This document shows, piece by piece, positions 15,353 through 22,645 of a stretch of 23,163 nt of DNA (the stretch's first letter is position 1; each line of letters opens with the position of its first letter). The stretch is from a virus. The stretch is from the IMG/VR virus record IMGVR_UViG_3300044845_000184, positions 1 through 23,163 of that record. One strand, given 5' to 3'. Below the pieces are notes generated by a model that ran no database searches, was not told the DNA's origin, and was given only the letters and a program-made list of their open reading frames with translations. The translations under genes were made by a program, and so were the position numbers.

Positions 15353-15688
15353 TCAATCGCCTTCTTGCGACCACGTATTCCCGCAATAACCGCATTTGCA
15401 ATATCGAATCTTTCCACGCTTGGCATAGACTCGGCTGAATTGCTGTCGAGGTGGACGCGACGTAATGCAAAGCGTGCAGTCTCTAGGCGTGAACTCTCTT
15501 GGCTTAGGTGCCGACTCAATGGGCATGTCTTGGTCTTCCTCCAGTGAATCGAAAACAACGTTGCCTTGATCGTCAGTTCCCCTCCTTCGATGCACCACGT
15601 CTTCAACGGGATCATAGTCGACAACCAATGAATTAGGCGGTAGCTTCTCTTGCTCAACCGCTGGAATCTGCTTCTTGCTCTTTGCCAT
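15353..15688 (-). CDS. zinc-ribbon protein downstream of terminase
   Basis: The product has 111 residues from ATG 15688, which has AAGGGG five bases upstream; a longer frame up to 15742 would run into the terminase gene. The N-terminal half is acidic and probably disordered (DYDPVEDVV, DSLEEDQD). The C-terminal half carries CTLC (Cys71, Cys74) and YCKCGYCGNTW (Cys97, Cys99, Cys102), which together make a zinc ribbon, with basic residues between (RVYAKRGKIRY). It lies between the large terminase and gpW-like genes. It may help packaging or bind DNA. The metal-binding part is clear and the job is unknown. Confidence 0.7.
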   Translation of the reverse strand: MAKSKKQIPAVEQEKLPPNSLVVDYDPVEDVVHRRRGTDDQGNVVFDSLEEDQDMPIESAPKPREFTPRDCTLCITSRPPRQQFSRVYAKRGKIRYCKCGYCGNTWSQEGD

Positions 15689-15689
15689 C

Positions 15690-17900
15690 TTAACCCCTTC
15701 GCTTTGGTATCCATCCGCCTTGCCGAGTCTTAAAGTTACCATGCTGATAACGCTTCGGCTGTGGCTTTGGTTGTGACTGATTCTGATCGCCGCTTACCGT
15801 CTTGGGCTGAATCTCGACTTCTGACGGTGCTATTAGTTTAACACCGCAAGCCTCGCCTGCTGCCGCTGCCATGTAAGTCGCGTCTAGCCAGTGGTTGTTT
15901 GTGTCCTTGACGCTCCAATACGTCTTTGCTCCCTTGCCCTCGGTAAACTTCGTGACTAGCTCTTCCGCTGCAATGTGCTGTGCGTATTGGCTATGCCGCT
16001 GGTTCTCATCGAGGGAGAAGAGTGAGAGTGATCCACGCCGAATCATGTTGGACTCGTCGAAGGTCGGAGTCATAAATCGCTCATGGACAAACTGCTTCCA
16101 ATACGAGGTATCAAGTTCGTACAGCCATAGATTACCGTTTGGGAGTTTCGATGCGTGCAAGTTGTCACCCGCGATGCAGGTTGTTGTAGACTTGGTTTTT
16201 CGATGATACGGGAACTGCCCTTTTGAAGCGTGAAAGATACCGCCGACTTCGCGGACAAACTTATACGGTGCATTCGTGAAAGCACCCGAATCGACGAAGC
16301 AGAAGTCGACCGCCCGTCGCGTACCTGTTGCGTCAACAAACTCACGACTGAGTAATTCGTCACGCCAGTTTAGCAACGCGTCGTAGATCATAGGCTCGGA
16401 TGCTTCGTGATCCATGCTCTTATCTGTCCCGTAGACTTGAGCAATACCATAATCCACGACGACACCGCCCGCTCCGTGCCACCAAGCCGTTACAACCCAA
16501 TGGCAATTGTACTTGCCTAAGTCAATTGCCGCCGTAAGTGCAGCCGTGTTAGCGGGTAGTTGTCTTCGTGCGAATCCCGACAGACGCGACTCGACGAGGG
16601 CTGGAGTGATCCCAAGCCCCATTGGCCCCGCTTCCTCTGGTGGGTCGTTATCGATCTCGGTCGATACCGCTCTCGCTCCAACGTCCGCTACGCGATTGTA
16701 GTAGCTTTGCACCGCCGATAGCTCCATCGGCTCGCCGTCAGCGTGCGTCTTGCGACTGAATGAGCATTGATTAGAGACAACCGACCCACGTTCAATCTCT
16801 TCCTTGTTGTCACGCCAAAACGCAAATGCTTCCCGTGCGTCTGGGTCTTCGTTCTTGCGTCCGCGTCTTAGGTCGATGTACTTCTCGACCAAGTCGAGAC
16901 GGTCAGGTGCCTTGACTAGCTTTCGATACCGCTTGCCTCTCCAAGATGGTTTCCGCTTCGGGTCTGTGTACGTGTACGCGATGCACTTTCGATTCTGAAT
17001 CGTGCAAAGCATAACGCGGGGTATTCGCTCCGATGACTGACCTAGACCTGCAATGTCCTGTTCGATGATGTCGGTATTCTTTGCGACTTGTGCTTCACTT
17101 GCTGCCGCGTCTCTATCCTCGATGTCGTCGATGATCGCAAGGGTAGGCCGCTGGCTTCGGTACTTAGTACCTCGGATCGCTCCGTCGATGCCGAGAGAGT
17201 AAAGCACCTGCCCATTCGACGCGGGCTTGATCTCCTTAGGCCATCCTGGTAACTGGTCAATATGGATTGATGGGAAGACAAAGAACTCTGGGCCGATGAC
17301 GATGTTGGTTGATCGCCCGCCAACGGTCTGCATCCTTCCGCGACTTGACCAAGCCCCGACGGCTTGAAACGGGATGCCGATCTCTGGATAGTCCTCGATG
17401 AACACTTCGTTTTGCTGAAGTTGCTCGACGACGTCACGGACTTCCTTCTTCGCCTTGTCAGCATTCTTACCGATGACAACTGGGAAATGAGACAAGCCGC
17501 GAACCATCAGGAACAACGCGGTAAGAATGGCAAGCGTAGTTTTTCCCTCGCCTCTAGGCCCTGCTATCGCCTGGTCACCGCCATAGCAAGCCGCGTCAAT
17601 GATCGACTTGACCATCGCTAGCCGGTCTTCAGTCCAAGCCTCAAAGAACTTGTCGGAGAAGTACGTTGACAGCCACAAAGAGCAATCAGCCTCGCATCGA
17701 AGACGACGCGAAGGATCGGAGGGAGGTGGGATGATTAGGTCACGTTCTGCTGCTCGCTTCTTCCGCATCAACTCACGTTGCCTCATCCGTTCGTCGCCCT
17801 TGATCGGATCTGCCGACGATGCCGTTTTCGGATGCAATGCGAGCAAGTTCTGCAACTGGGACAGACTGAGCGACTGCAAGAAGTCTGAGTCTAAGTTCAT
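15690..17900 (-). CDS. terminase large subunit, GpA-like
   Basis: This is the DNA-packaging motor of 736 residues. The ATPase domain carries a Walker A motif at about 113-122 (AGPRGEGKTT) and a Walker B-like TLAIIDDIED at 253-262. The C-terminal RNase H-like nuclease carries Asp460 (AAIDLGKYN), Asp537 (FCFVDSGAF) and Asp673 (NHWLDATYMAAAAG), in the arrangement of lambda gpA-type terminases. A basic tail ends KRYQHGNFKTRQGG...PKRRG. The start is uncertain: ATG 17900 has AAGGA only two bases upstream, while ATG 17786 (Met39) has AAGGG ten bases upstream and leaves only a 14-nt overlap with the preceding gene. The stop TAA is one base before the ATG of the zinc-ribbon gene. Confidence 0.92.
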   Translation of the reverse strand: MNLDSDFLQSLSLSQLQNLLALHPKTASSADPIKGDERMRQRELMRKKRAAERDLIIPPPSDPSRRLRCEADCSLWLSTYFSDKFFEAWTEDRLAMVKSIIDAACYGGDQAIAGPRGEGKTTLAILTALFLMVRGLSHFPVVIGKNADKAKKEVRDVVEQLQQNEVFIEDYPEIGIPFQAVGAWSSRGRMQTVGGRSTNIVIGPEFFVFPSIHIDQLPGWPKEIKPASNGQVLYSLGIDGAIRGTKYRSQRPTLAIIDDIEDRDAAASEAQVAKNTDIIEQDIAGLGQSSERIPRVMLCTIQNRKCIAYTYTDPKRKPSWRGKRYRKLVKAPDRLDLVEKYIDLRRGRKNEDPDAREAFAFWRDNKEEIERGSVVSNQCSFSRKTHADGEPMELSAVQSYYNRVADVGARAVSTEIDNDPPEEAGPMGLGITPALVESRLSGFARRQLPANTAALTAAIDLGKYNCHWVVTAWWHGAGGVVVDYGIAQVYGTDKSMDHEASEPMIYDALLNWRDELLSREFVDATGTRRAVDFCFVDSGAFTNAPYKFVREVGGIFHASKGQFPYHRKTKSTTTCIAGDNLHASKLPNGNLWLYELDTSYWKQFVHERFMTPTFDESNMIRRGSLSLFSLDENQRHSQYAQHIAAEELVTKFTEGKGAKTYWSVKDTNNHWLDATYMAAAAGEACGVKLIAPSEVEIQPKTVSGDQNQSQPKPQPKRYQHGNFKTRQGGWIPKRRG

Positions 17901-18111
17901 TGTCCTTCGCTTCTTTTTTGGCTCGTGCTTCTTCTCGCTTCTGGTCGATTGCGTCCGCTGCTAAAAGCACTTTCGCCGCCTCGACCGCCAACTCTGGATC
18001 CGTCAAGCATGCCATCAAAGCCGCCTTGATTTTATCCTTGTCTACGTCCCAGTTTTTTTTGAGTGCTTGGTTGATCATCCCGATGTCGCGTCGTGATTCG
18101 ATTGTGAACAC
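17773..18111 (-). CDS. putative small terminase subunit
   Basis: The predicted protein has 112 residues from GTG 18111, which has an AGGGGG ribosome site just upstream; a longer TTG start at 18147 is possible but would run through the iterons. It is helical: MINQALKKNWDVDKDKIKAA, then TDPELAVEAAKVLLAADAID, a Lys/Glu/Ala-rich coiled-coil stretch, and VPVAELARIASENGIVG, which has a helix-turn-helix look. The position directly before the large terminase and the pattern of a DNA-binding start plus coiled coil fit a TerS. No family-specific motif proves this. Its last 128 nt overlap the start of the large terminase in another frame if the long terminase start is used. Confidence 0.5.
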   Translation of the reverse strand: MFTIESRRDIGMINQALKKNWDVDKDKIKAALMACLTDPELAVEAAKVLLAADAIDQKREEARAKKEAKDNELRLRLLAVAQSVPVAELARIASENGIVGRSDQGRRTDEAT

Positions 18112-18138
18112 TTCGCCCCCTACCCCGTGTGCGTCGTG

Positions 18139-18160
18139 ACTAACCAACTAACGGACTAAC
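18139..18160 (-). repeat. three GTTAGT iterons upstream of the packaging genes
   Basis: On the minus strand GTTAGT occurs three times at an exact 8-bp spacing (GTTAGT-CC-GTTAGT-TG-GTTAGT). The array lies 28-49 bases upstream of the chosen start of the small terminase candidate. Small terminase subunits bind short repeats next to cos or pac in several phages, so this is a candidate recognition site; it could also be an operator. The repeats are directly visible, and the role is inference. Confidence 0.45.
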
Positions 18161-18248
18161 TTTCTGTTGTTTTTCTGTGCGAAAGGTCTGCGTGTAGCAT
18201 TTTGAGACACTTTGGGAGTACCTTGAGTATGGGGGGCCGGTTTTTTTA

Positions 18249-19745
18249 TCATGTCTGCTTCTCCTGCCACTCGGCATTCTTACCGCTTTTAACCCTCGTA
18301 ACCTCGACGCCAGACGCCGAAACAATCTCGACCGACCAATCATACCAACCCGGTCTTAGATCGCCTGTGACCGTCTTAGCAACATCGAACGATAGTGTCA
18401 CGTTACCGCTTCCGGCATCCGTTACCGTGCCCGTAGCAACGAACGAATTAACGCCCGTCTCGTCCTCAAATCGCATACCGAATCGGCAAGAGGCGGTAGC
18501 CGCAACGAATCCGGCAGGCAATGCAACCGTCCAGCTAAAGGCCCTGCCATTAGCCGACAGGTAGTCGTCACCGATAACCAATGGGCTTGTAATCTGACCG
18601 CTTGACGTGACTGGCAACGCGGTCTGAACCGTGCCTGATGTAATCAACGCGGTCTTGTCCCTGATCTCATCCAGAATACCAACCGATGGATCAACGACCG
18701 AGCCGCTCGAATTGAACCCAAGGATGCTACGAATAGCCGACCGCTCATTCGACGTCCAGTCGGTGCTTCCACCGCCACCGCCACCGCCGCCAGTCGGTGC
18801 CATGCTCAAAGCAATCGTATCAAACCTAAACTGACCCGCTCCATCAGACTCAATCATCGAATCCAACCGCGTTAACACCTGCAACGTACCTACCGCCGTT
18901 GCTATCTCCGTAGCCGCATCCGCCGCCAATGCCCTAGCCGACAACGCACCCGTAACGAAGGCATCTTCGGGAATCGAATCAGGCTCGGCATCGTGAAGCA
19001 CGGATGCAACATGATGGCTACCCGTTACCGCAACTGATCGCTGCGTTGACGATCCTATCAACACTTGCTTGCCGAAAGAATCGGTAGGCCAAGTTGCCGT
19101 AGTGAGACTGCTCCATACAGCCGATGCAATGTCGTCCTGTAAAGAGTTTGCGTTAAGTGCATCAGTACCAAGTTCGTTCACGACGTCCACCGTGTTTACG
19201 AATGGTATCGTCGCTCCCGTATGCGTCACCGCCGCTAGTGTGATACCGCTTGCTTGAGTAATGTTTGTCGTGCTTGCAACCGTCGCGGGAAATGTAGCCG
19301 TCAAGAATCCAGTTGGTTGCGTGTACGTAGCCATTCGACTCGTTACCGCCGCATCTATACGCGATAGGCCGAACCCGTCAGCGTCCTGATAGTTTACCGC
19401 ATCGATTTCGTACTCGATAAGGACCGGAAGCATATTAGCAACGCCACGAATCCTGATAACCACAAACGGAACGCCAGACGCAACCGCCGCGTTTGGCGGA
19501 TCAATCTCGTAGGCTCCATCCAGCGAACCATCCGCGACGATGCCGCCGCTGGTATATGTGCCGAGAGTCTTGCTTACTGGAGTCACCGAAGTCCAAGACG
19601 ACTGACCGGCCCTGCGGTACTCAAACACAAGACCGCTCGATGCGTGAGTTACACCCGCAAGACCTGCGCCGGTTGTGCTTGTTGTGTCTCTAACAAAGAT
19701 GGGTAGTGATACGCTCGTTGATCCGCCAGTTTTTCGCTTGCTCAT
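18249..19745 (-). CDS. tail fibre / baseplate-type structural protein
   Basis: The 498-residue protein is modular. An N-terminal beta-rich domain spans about 10-115. A middle region (130-310) is rich in Ala, Thr and Val with IDAAVTSR-type short repeats. A run of eight glycines at about 319-326, encoded by a GGTGGC-type tandem repeat, leads into DWTSNERSAIRSILGF and IRDKTALITSGTV, a helical segment often found in phage tail proteins. The last part (about 385-498) resembles BppU N-terminal/Ig-like domains: GDDYLS...FSW, then GNVTLSFDVAKTV and LRPGWYDWSVEI. It is most likely an elongated trimeric fibre. Its stop is followed by the noncoding leader of the packaging genes. Confidence 0.65.
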   Translation of the reverse strand: MSKRKTGGSTSVSLPIFVRDTTSTTGAGLAGVTHASSGLVFEYRRAGQSSWTSVTPVSKTLGTYTSGGIVADGSLDGAYEIDPPNAAVASGVPFVVIRIRGVANMLPVLIEYEIDAVNYQDADGFGLSRIDAAVTSRMATYTQPTGFLTATFPATVASTTNITQASGITLAAVTHTGATIPFVNTVDVVNELGTDALNANSLQDDIASAVWSSLTTATWPTDSFGKQVLIGSSTQRSVAVTGSHHVASVLHDAEPDSIPEDAFVTGALSARALAADAATEIATAVGTLQVLTRLDSMIESDGAGQFRFDTIALSMAPTGGGGGGGGSTDWTSNERSAIRSILGFNSSGSVVDPSVGILDEIRDKTALITSGTVQTALPVTSSGQITSPLVIGDDYLSANGRAFSWTVALPAGFVAATASCRFGMRFEDETGVNSFVATGTVTDAGSGNVTLSFDVAKTVTGDLRPGWYDWSVEIVSASGVEVTRVKSGKNAEWQEKQT

Positions 19746-20410
19746 TATCCGTCGTATCCTCCGCTAAATGCGTTTGGTAGCATCAATCCGCCACCGCCAC
19801 CACTTACGCCGTACACCGGCGACTCCACCAGAGACAGAACGAATGTCCGCCATGCTGCCGAGTTAGTTACCGATACGTTTGTGCTGGCCCAGATTGTCGT
19901 GCGTGATAACTGGTAATCGAGTCTCGTCTGCCAAGTCGAACCATCCGTTGCCGACTGTGCTAGCGTCATGCCAGTTGGACTTGATAACGTATTAGCCGAG
20001 TTTCGATTTGCAACCCAGCCGACTAACGCTTGGTCGCTTGCGTTCGTCTGAAAAGTGTTCGCCGTTTGCGATAGGTAGTTGATCGTCGTACTGGTCGCAT
20101 TGTTGGAGCTAATATAGTTCGGGAAAATCAACGTGTTCGGATCGCCTCTCCACACTGACGCAAATATCTGCGTTGCGTTTGTCCATGTGCCGCTAGTCTC
20201 TGCGTTGCTTTGTGCGTGCTTGTAAGCAATCGCCAGCGAACCGACCGACTGCGACAAACTAACCCGCGTAATCCAACCGCTAGGGATTGTTGGCACTGTC
20301 GCTGAGTTGTCGCGGTATGCAAAAAACAGCAATAGATCGCCTGCTGCGTGACTTGGCATTGTTATCGTCGTCGAGTTTGCTGTATCGCTACCTTGTAGGG
20401 CAATTGTCAC
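19745..20410 (-). CDS. virion protein, probable fibre or tail-tip component
   Basis: The product has 221 residues from GTG 20410, with GGAG eight bases upstream. It is rich in Thr, Ser and Asn with alternating hydrophobic residues, as in beta-sandwich virion proteins. The opening (IALQGSDTANSTTITMPSHA) and the repeated 'S/T-W' strands look like a jelly-roll fold. It ends in a glycine-rich tip (VSGGGGGLMLPNAFSGG), a form often seen at the exposed end of phage adhesins. Its stop overlaps the ATG of the long fibre gene. It is probably part of a receptor-binding complex with that protein; this is inference from composition and position. Confidence 0.55.
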   Translation of the reverse strand: MTIALQGSDTANSTTITMPSHAAGDLLLFFAYRDNSATVPTIPSGWITRVSLSQSVGSLAIAYKHAQSNAETSGTWTNATQIFASVWRGDPNTLIFPNYISSNNATSTTINYLSQTANTFQTNASDQALVGWVANRNSANTLSSPTGMTLAQSATDGSTWQTRLDYQLSRTTIWASTNVSVTNSAAWRTFVLSLVESPVYGVSGGGGGLMLPNAFSGGYDG

Positions 20411-20904
20411 AGGGTAGGCTCCGTATCAGGGCTTCCGTCCCACGCTTCCATCGCGGCACAATAGGCATTGTATCGCGTCGATGCAATTACCTTTTTCTCA
20501 CGCTTGATCGCTCCAAGTTGCATCCCGCTCAGGACAGTTGCAACGAGGCTTTTATCGGGAGCGAGGTCGTAAAACTCCAACGGGGTTACCATTCGCCGAC
20601 CGGCTTCTGCGATTAGCCAAGCGTCAGTGCTTCCAAGGTTTCGCAAAATGTTATTGATAGTCACGTCACCAATCGGAATCCCTCTTCCAGCTGCCTGCGT
20701 TGCAACCCACTCAAGATTGATCGACTTTAGATAGGCAATGAATGGCGATACATTAACCTCGCCGATTACCTGGGCGATGCCAAGCAAGCTCCACCATTGA
20801 TCGCTTACAAACTGCTTTGTGTTGGCGTTCAACTCCGCCCACACTTCATCAATTGTCTTCGTCTGCCAATCGTCAATCTGTTCAATCAGGTCTGACACTC
20901 GCAT
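20407..20904 (-). CDS. late protein of unknown function
   Basis: The product has 165 residues, starts in a TAATG overlap, and has GAGGGG six bases before the ATG. The sequence is mostly helical in character and Trp-rich in its first third (DQWWSLLGIAQVIG). Its C-terminus is GSPDTEPTL. It has no membrane span, no cysteine cluster and no enzyme motif that I recognise. It lies between a holin-like gene and two fibre-type genes and is translationally coupled to the next gene (GTG overlapping its TGA), so a role in fibre or tail-tip assembly is possible. The function is unknown. Confidence 0.6.
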   Translation of the reverse strand: MRVSDLIEQIDDWQTKTIDEVWAELNANTKQFVSDQWWSLLGIAQVIGEVNVSPFIAYLKSINLEWVATQAAGRGIPIGDVTINNILRNLGSTDAWLIAEAGRRMVTPLEFYDLAPDKSLVATVLSGMQLGAIKREKKVIASTRYNAYCAAMEAWDGSPDTEPTL

Positions 20905-21110
20905 TATGCACCCCTCAATAATTTGCCGATTTCCGTCTGGAGCGTTTCAATTTTGGCCCAAAGCCTTTCGCGGTCGCTTCGGCATTCTTGGAGGTCTGCC
21001 CGTGTTGTTTTCTTTTCCTCGACGAAGAAGCGAAACAAGATGGCTATCGCTGTAGATTGCACGCCGACGATACCTGATCCGATGATGTAGATTAATGATT
21101 CCTGAGTCAT
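20904..21110 (-). CDS. holin-like small membrane protein
   Basis: The product has 68 residues, starts in an ATGA overlap with the thioredoxin-like gene, and has GGAG eight bases upstream. It has one hydrophobic segment at about residues 6-29 (IYIIGSGIVGVQSTAIAILF) followed by a charged coiled-coil region (EEKKTTRADLQECRSDRERL). This N-terminal span plus cytosolic coiled-coil layout resembles many phage holins and holin-associated proteins. The stop overlaps the ATG of the next gene. The assignment to holin rests on size, topology and position only. Confidence 0.55.
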   Translation of the reverse strand: MTQESLIYIIGSGIVGVQSTAIAILFRFFVEEKKTTRADLQECRSDRERLWAKIETLQTEIGKLLRGA

Positions 21111-21541
21111 TTCGCCAACTCCGTTGCAAGTCGCTCTAGTGTCATATAGCCGCTAATCTCGACGTTCTTATCGCCATCCGTAATGATGAAGTGAGGCACC
21201 CGCTTAACGTCATCGGGATTGCCATACGCGAAAGTATAACCAGCATCTGCAAACTTCGCTTGCTCGCATCGCTTCCACCGTTCGCAAGGCTCGCACCATT
21301 CCGCCGAGAATATGACGATCTCACGCTTGATCGCTTTAGGCTTGTCGCTTGGTGAAGGAGTCGGATCGATTGCAACTTGAGTCTCAATCAGCGTTTTTGC
21401 GGCTTGCTCAAGTTTGCTAATCAACTCACTCGAACTCGGTGCAATGTCGCACTGTGTCGGATCGACTACCACTGGAGTCTGTGACCAAAACAACAACGCA
21501 AAAAACAATAGCACCATCATCAAACCTCCTTGTTTGTTCAT
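21107..21541 (-). CDS. membrane-anchored thioredoxin-like protein
   Basis: The product has 144 residues if started at ATG 21541, in an ATGA overlap with the peptidase stop and with GAGG about eight bases upstream. A longer frame from 21565 is possible. Residues 5-20 are a hydrophobic signal or anchor (GLMMVLLFFALLFW). A low-complexity linker rich in Pro and Ser (about 58-68) leads into a thioredoxin-like domain with the active site WCEPC (Cys83, Cys86) and the cis-proline loop RVPHFII (Pro116). A further Cys92 follows the active site. The topology puts the redox domain outside the cytoplasm. It could reduce or isomerise disulfides there, perhaps for its peptidase neighbour or for Cys-rich virion proteins; this is inference. 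Confidence 0.8.
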   Translation of the reverse strand: MNKQGGLMMVLLFFALLFWSQTPVVVDPTQCDIAPSSSELISKLEQAAKTLIETQVAIDPTPSPSDKPKAIKREIVIFSAEWCEPCERWKRCEQAKFADAGYTFAYGNPDDVKRVPHFIITDGDKNVEISGYMTLERLATELAK

Positions 21542-22356
21542 CCTAGCGGCCTCGACTGTAGCCACGATACGCTACGCGGCCCCGGTAGGCTCAAGTCACT
21601 TATGCCGACAATCGACGTGTACTGATGCCGACACAACGCATCGATTACCGAAGGGGCAATTTCTGTCCAAGAATCGTTATGGCTGTTGAGTCTCCAGATG
21701 TAATTGCGGCCCTTGCTGTCTTTACGTCTGGAGTAGCCGAGCCACGCTGTAGCGTGACCGCCGCCACCGCGTAGACTGATCGATTCTAAGACACCGCTGG
21801 ATGCGTAGAAACTGTCGTTCCATGTAGTCCCCGTATGCACCGCACCGCTGCCACTCGCAAGGTACTTATAAATGTCGTCGTAACTCTCAAGCCACGTATG
21901 CGAACGGATGCGATAAGGCGAAGCCTCAAGTCTCATTTGATCGGTAATCAGGCTTCGAGCGTTGTTCGGATACGGCGTTCGATACGGCAAGGCTGATTCG
22001 AGTAAATAGCCGATCTCCTTCGCAACTCTCAAGCCGCCGCTAATCGTCGAACCCGCATCGCGTCCGAGTAACCCATCGATTCGCTGTGACTCAAGGTAGG
22101 CAAACAATTGCGAAAACTGCCGCGATTCGCTTACCGCTCCGTGCCCTAAGGCCAAAAGATACTCGCCGCAATTCGTCAGCGAAAAACCTTGGCAACTTCC
22201 CATGCTGCCCTGCTTGTCGTGCCTCATCAGTTTTCGCGGATCAATCTCTTCCGGTGCGGCGAAGTCACGAATCGCAAACGGCATCGAAACCGAACCGCTT
22301 TGCAATTCGTCGCGTCGCTCTAGCGTTGGATCGTAGCCGGTGAAAAACTCGCTCAC
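21538..22356 (-). CDS. papain-like (C1A family) cysteine peptidase
   Basis: The predicted 272-residue protein has the papain catalytic set in order: oxyanion Gln49 and catalytic Cys55 in QGSMGSCQGFS, His201 in GGGGHATAWLGY, and Asn224 in WRLNSHNDSW. A typical mid-domain GYLLESALPY segment lies at about 115-125. No signal peptide and no inhibitory propeptide of normal length are evident (about 48 residues precede the Gln). I chose GTG 22356 because GGAGG lies eight bases before it; GTG 22371 adds five residues but has no ribosome site. The gene sits among small membrane proteins where lambda-like phages carry lysis genes, so an endolysin-type or virion-maturation peptidase is plausible. The fold assignment is strong and the substrate is unknown. 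Confidence 0.85.
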   Translation of the reverse strand: MSEFFTGYDPTLERRDELQSGSVSMPFAIRDFAAPEEIDPRKLMRHDKQGSMGSCQGFSLTNCGEYLLALGHGAVSESRQFSQLFAYLESQRIDGLLGRDAGSTISGGLRVAKEIGYLLESALPYRTPYPNNARSLITDQMRLEASPYRIRSHTWLESYDDIYKYLASGSGAVHTGTTWNDSFYASSGVLESISLRGGGGHATAWLGYSRRKDSKGRNYIWRLNSHNDSWTEIAPSVIDALCRHQYTSIVGISDLSLPGPRSVSWLQSRPLG

Positions 22357-22360
22357 TTCG

Positions 22361-22645
22361 TTAGCCTCCACGACTTACAAAAAACAACACAATCACCATT
22401 GCAAGCGTAACCAACGCAACAGCCGCCGTGAAACTCAATCCCGTGTTTATCTGCGAAGAATCATCTTCTAGGCCTCGAAGAATTGCTTCGATTCGGTCAA
22501 GCCTCTCTGCCTCTCTAAAATATCGATTTTTCCAATCGTCTCGTTGCTCTCGCAGTCTTTGCAGTTCTGATTGATCCGCTTCGATTACGCCTAGCACTGA
22601 CTTAATCAAGTCATCAAAGGGTTCTTTGCTCTTTTGTTCGCTCAC
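22361..22645 (-). CDS. tail-anchored coiled-coil membrane protein
   Basis: The start is GTG 22645, in a GTGA overlap with the previous stop and with a strong GGAGG eight bases upstream. The 94 residues form a long charged helical region (about 10-65, LQRLREQRDDWKNRYFREAE) and a C-terminal membrane span at about 71-91 ending in SRGG. The topology is that of a tail-anchored protein. Together with its neighbours it could form part of a holin/spanin set, but no diagnostic motif such as a lipobox is seen. The next gene's ribosome site overlaps its stop codon. Confidence 0.6.
   Translation of the reverse strand: MSEQKSKEPFDDLIKSVLGVIEADQSELQRLREQRDDWKNRYFREAERLDRIEAILRGLEDDSSQINTGLSFTAAVALVTLAMVIVLFFVSRGG

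Noticed and set aside
15313-15714. A 133-codon minus-strand frame overlapping the zinc-ribbon gene.
   Set aside because: The zinc-ribbon frame has a strong ribosome site and clear cysteine motifs; this one has neither and overlaps it almost completely.
18053-18060. A second A8 run in the small terminase candidate, reading A AAA AAC, a classic slippery heptamer.
   Set aside because: A -1 shift would meet a stop after about six codons and give only a truncated protein; likely chance.
18225-18248. G-rich and T7 sequence on the plus strand, like a terminator.
   Set aside because: No matching stem precedes the T run, and no plus-strand gene needs it.
18140-18343. A 67-codon minus-strand frame across the leader of the packaging genes.
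   Set aside because: It overlaps the fibre gene end, is Arg/Ser-rich without motif, and runs through the iterons; likely noncoding.
18631-18834. A plus-strand frame with a run of prolines.
   Set aside because: It is the reverse complement of the glycine hinge in the fibre gene.
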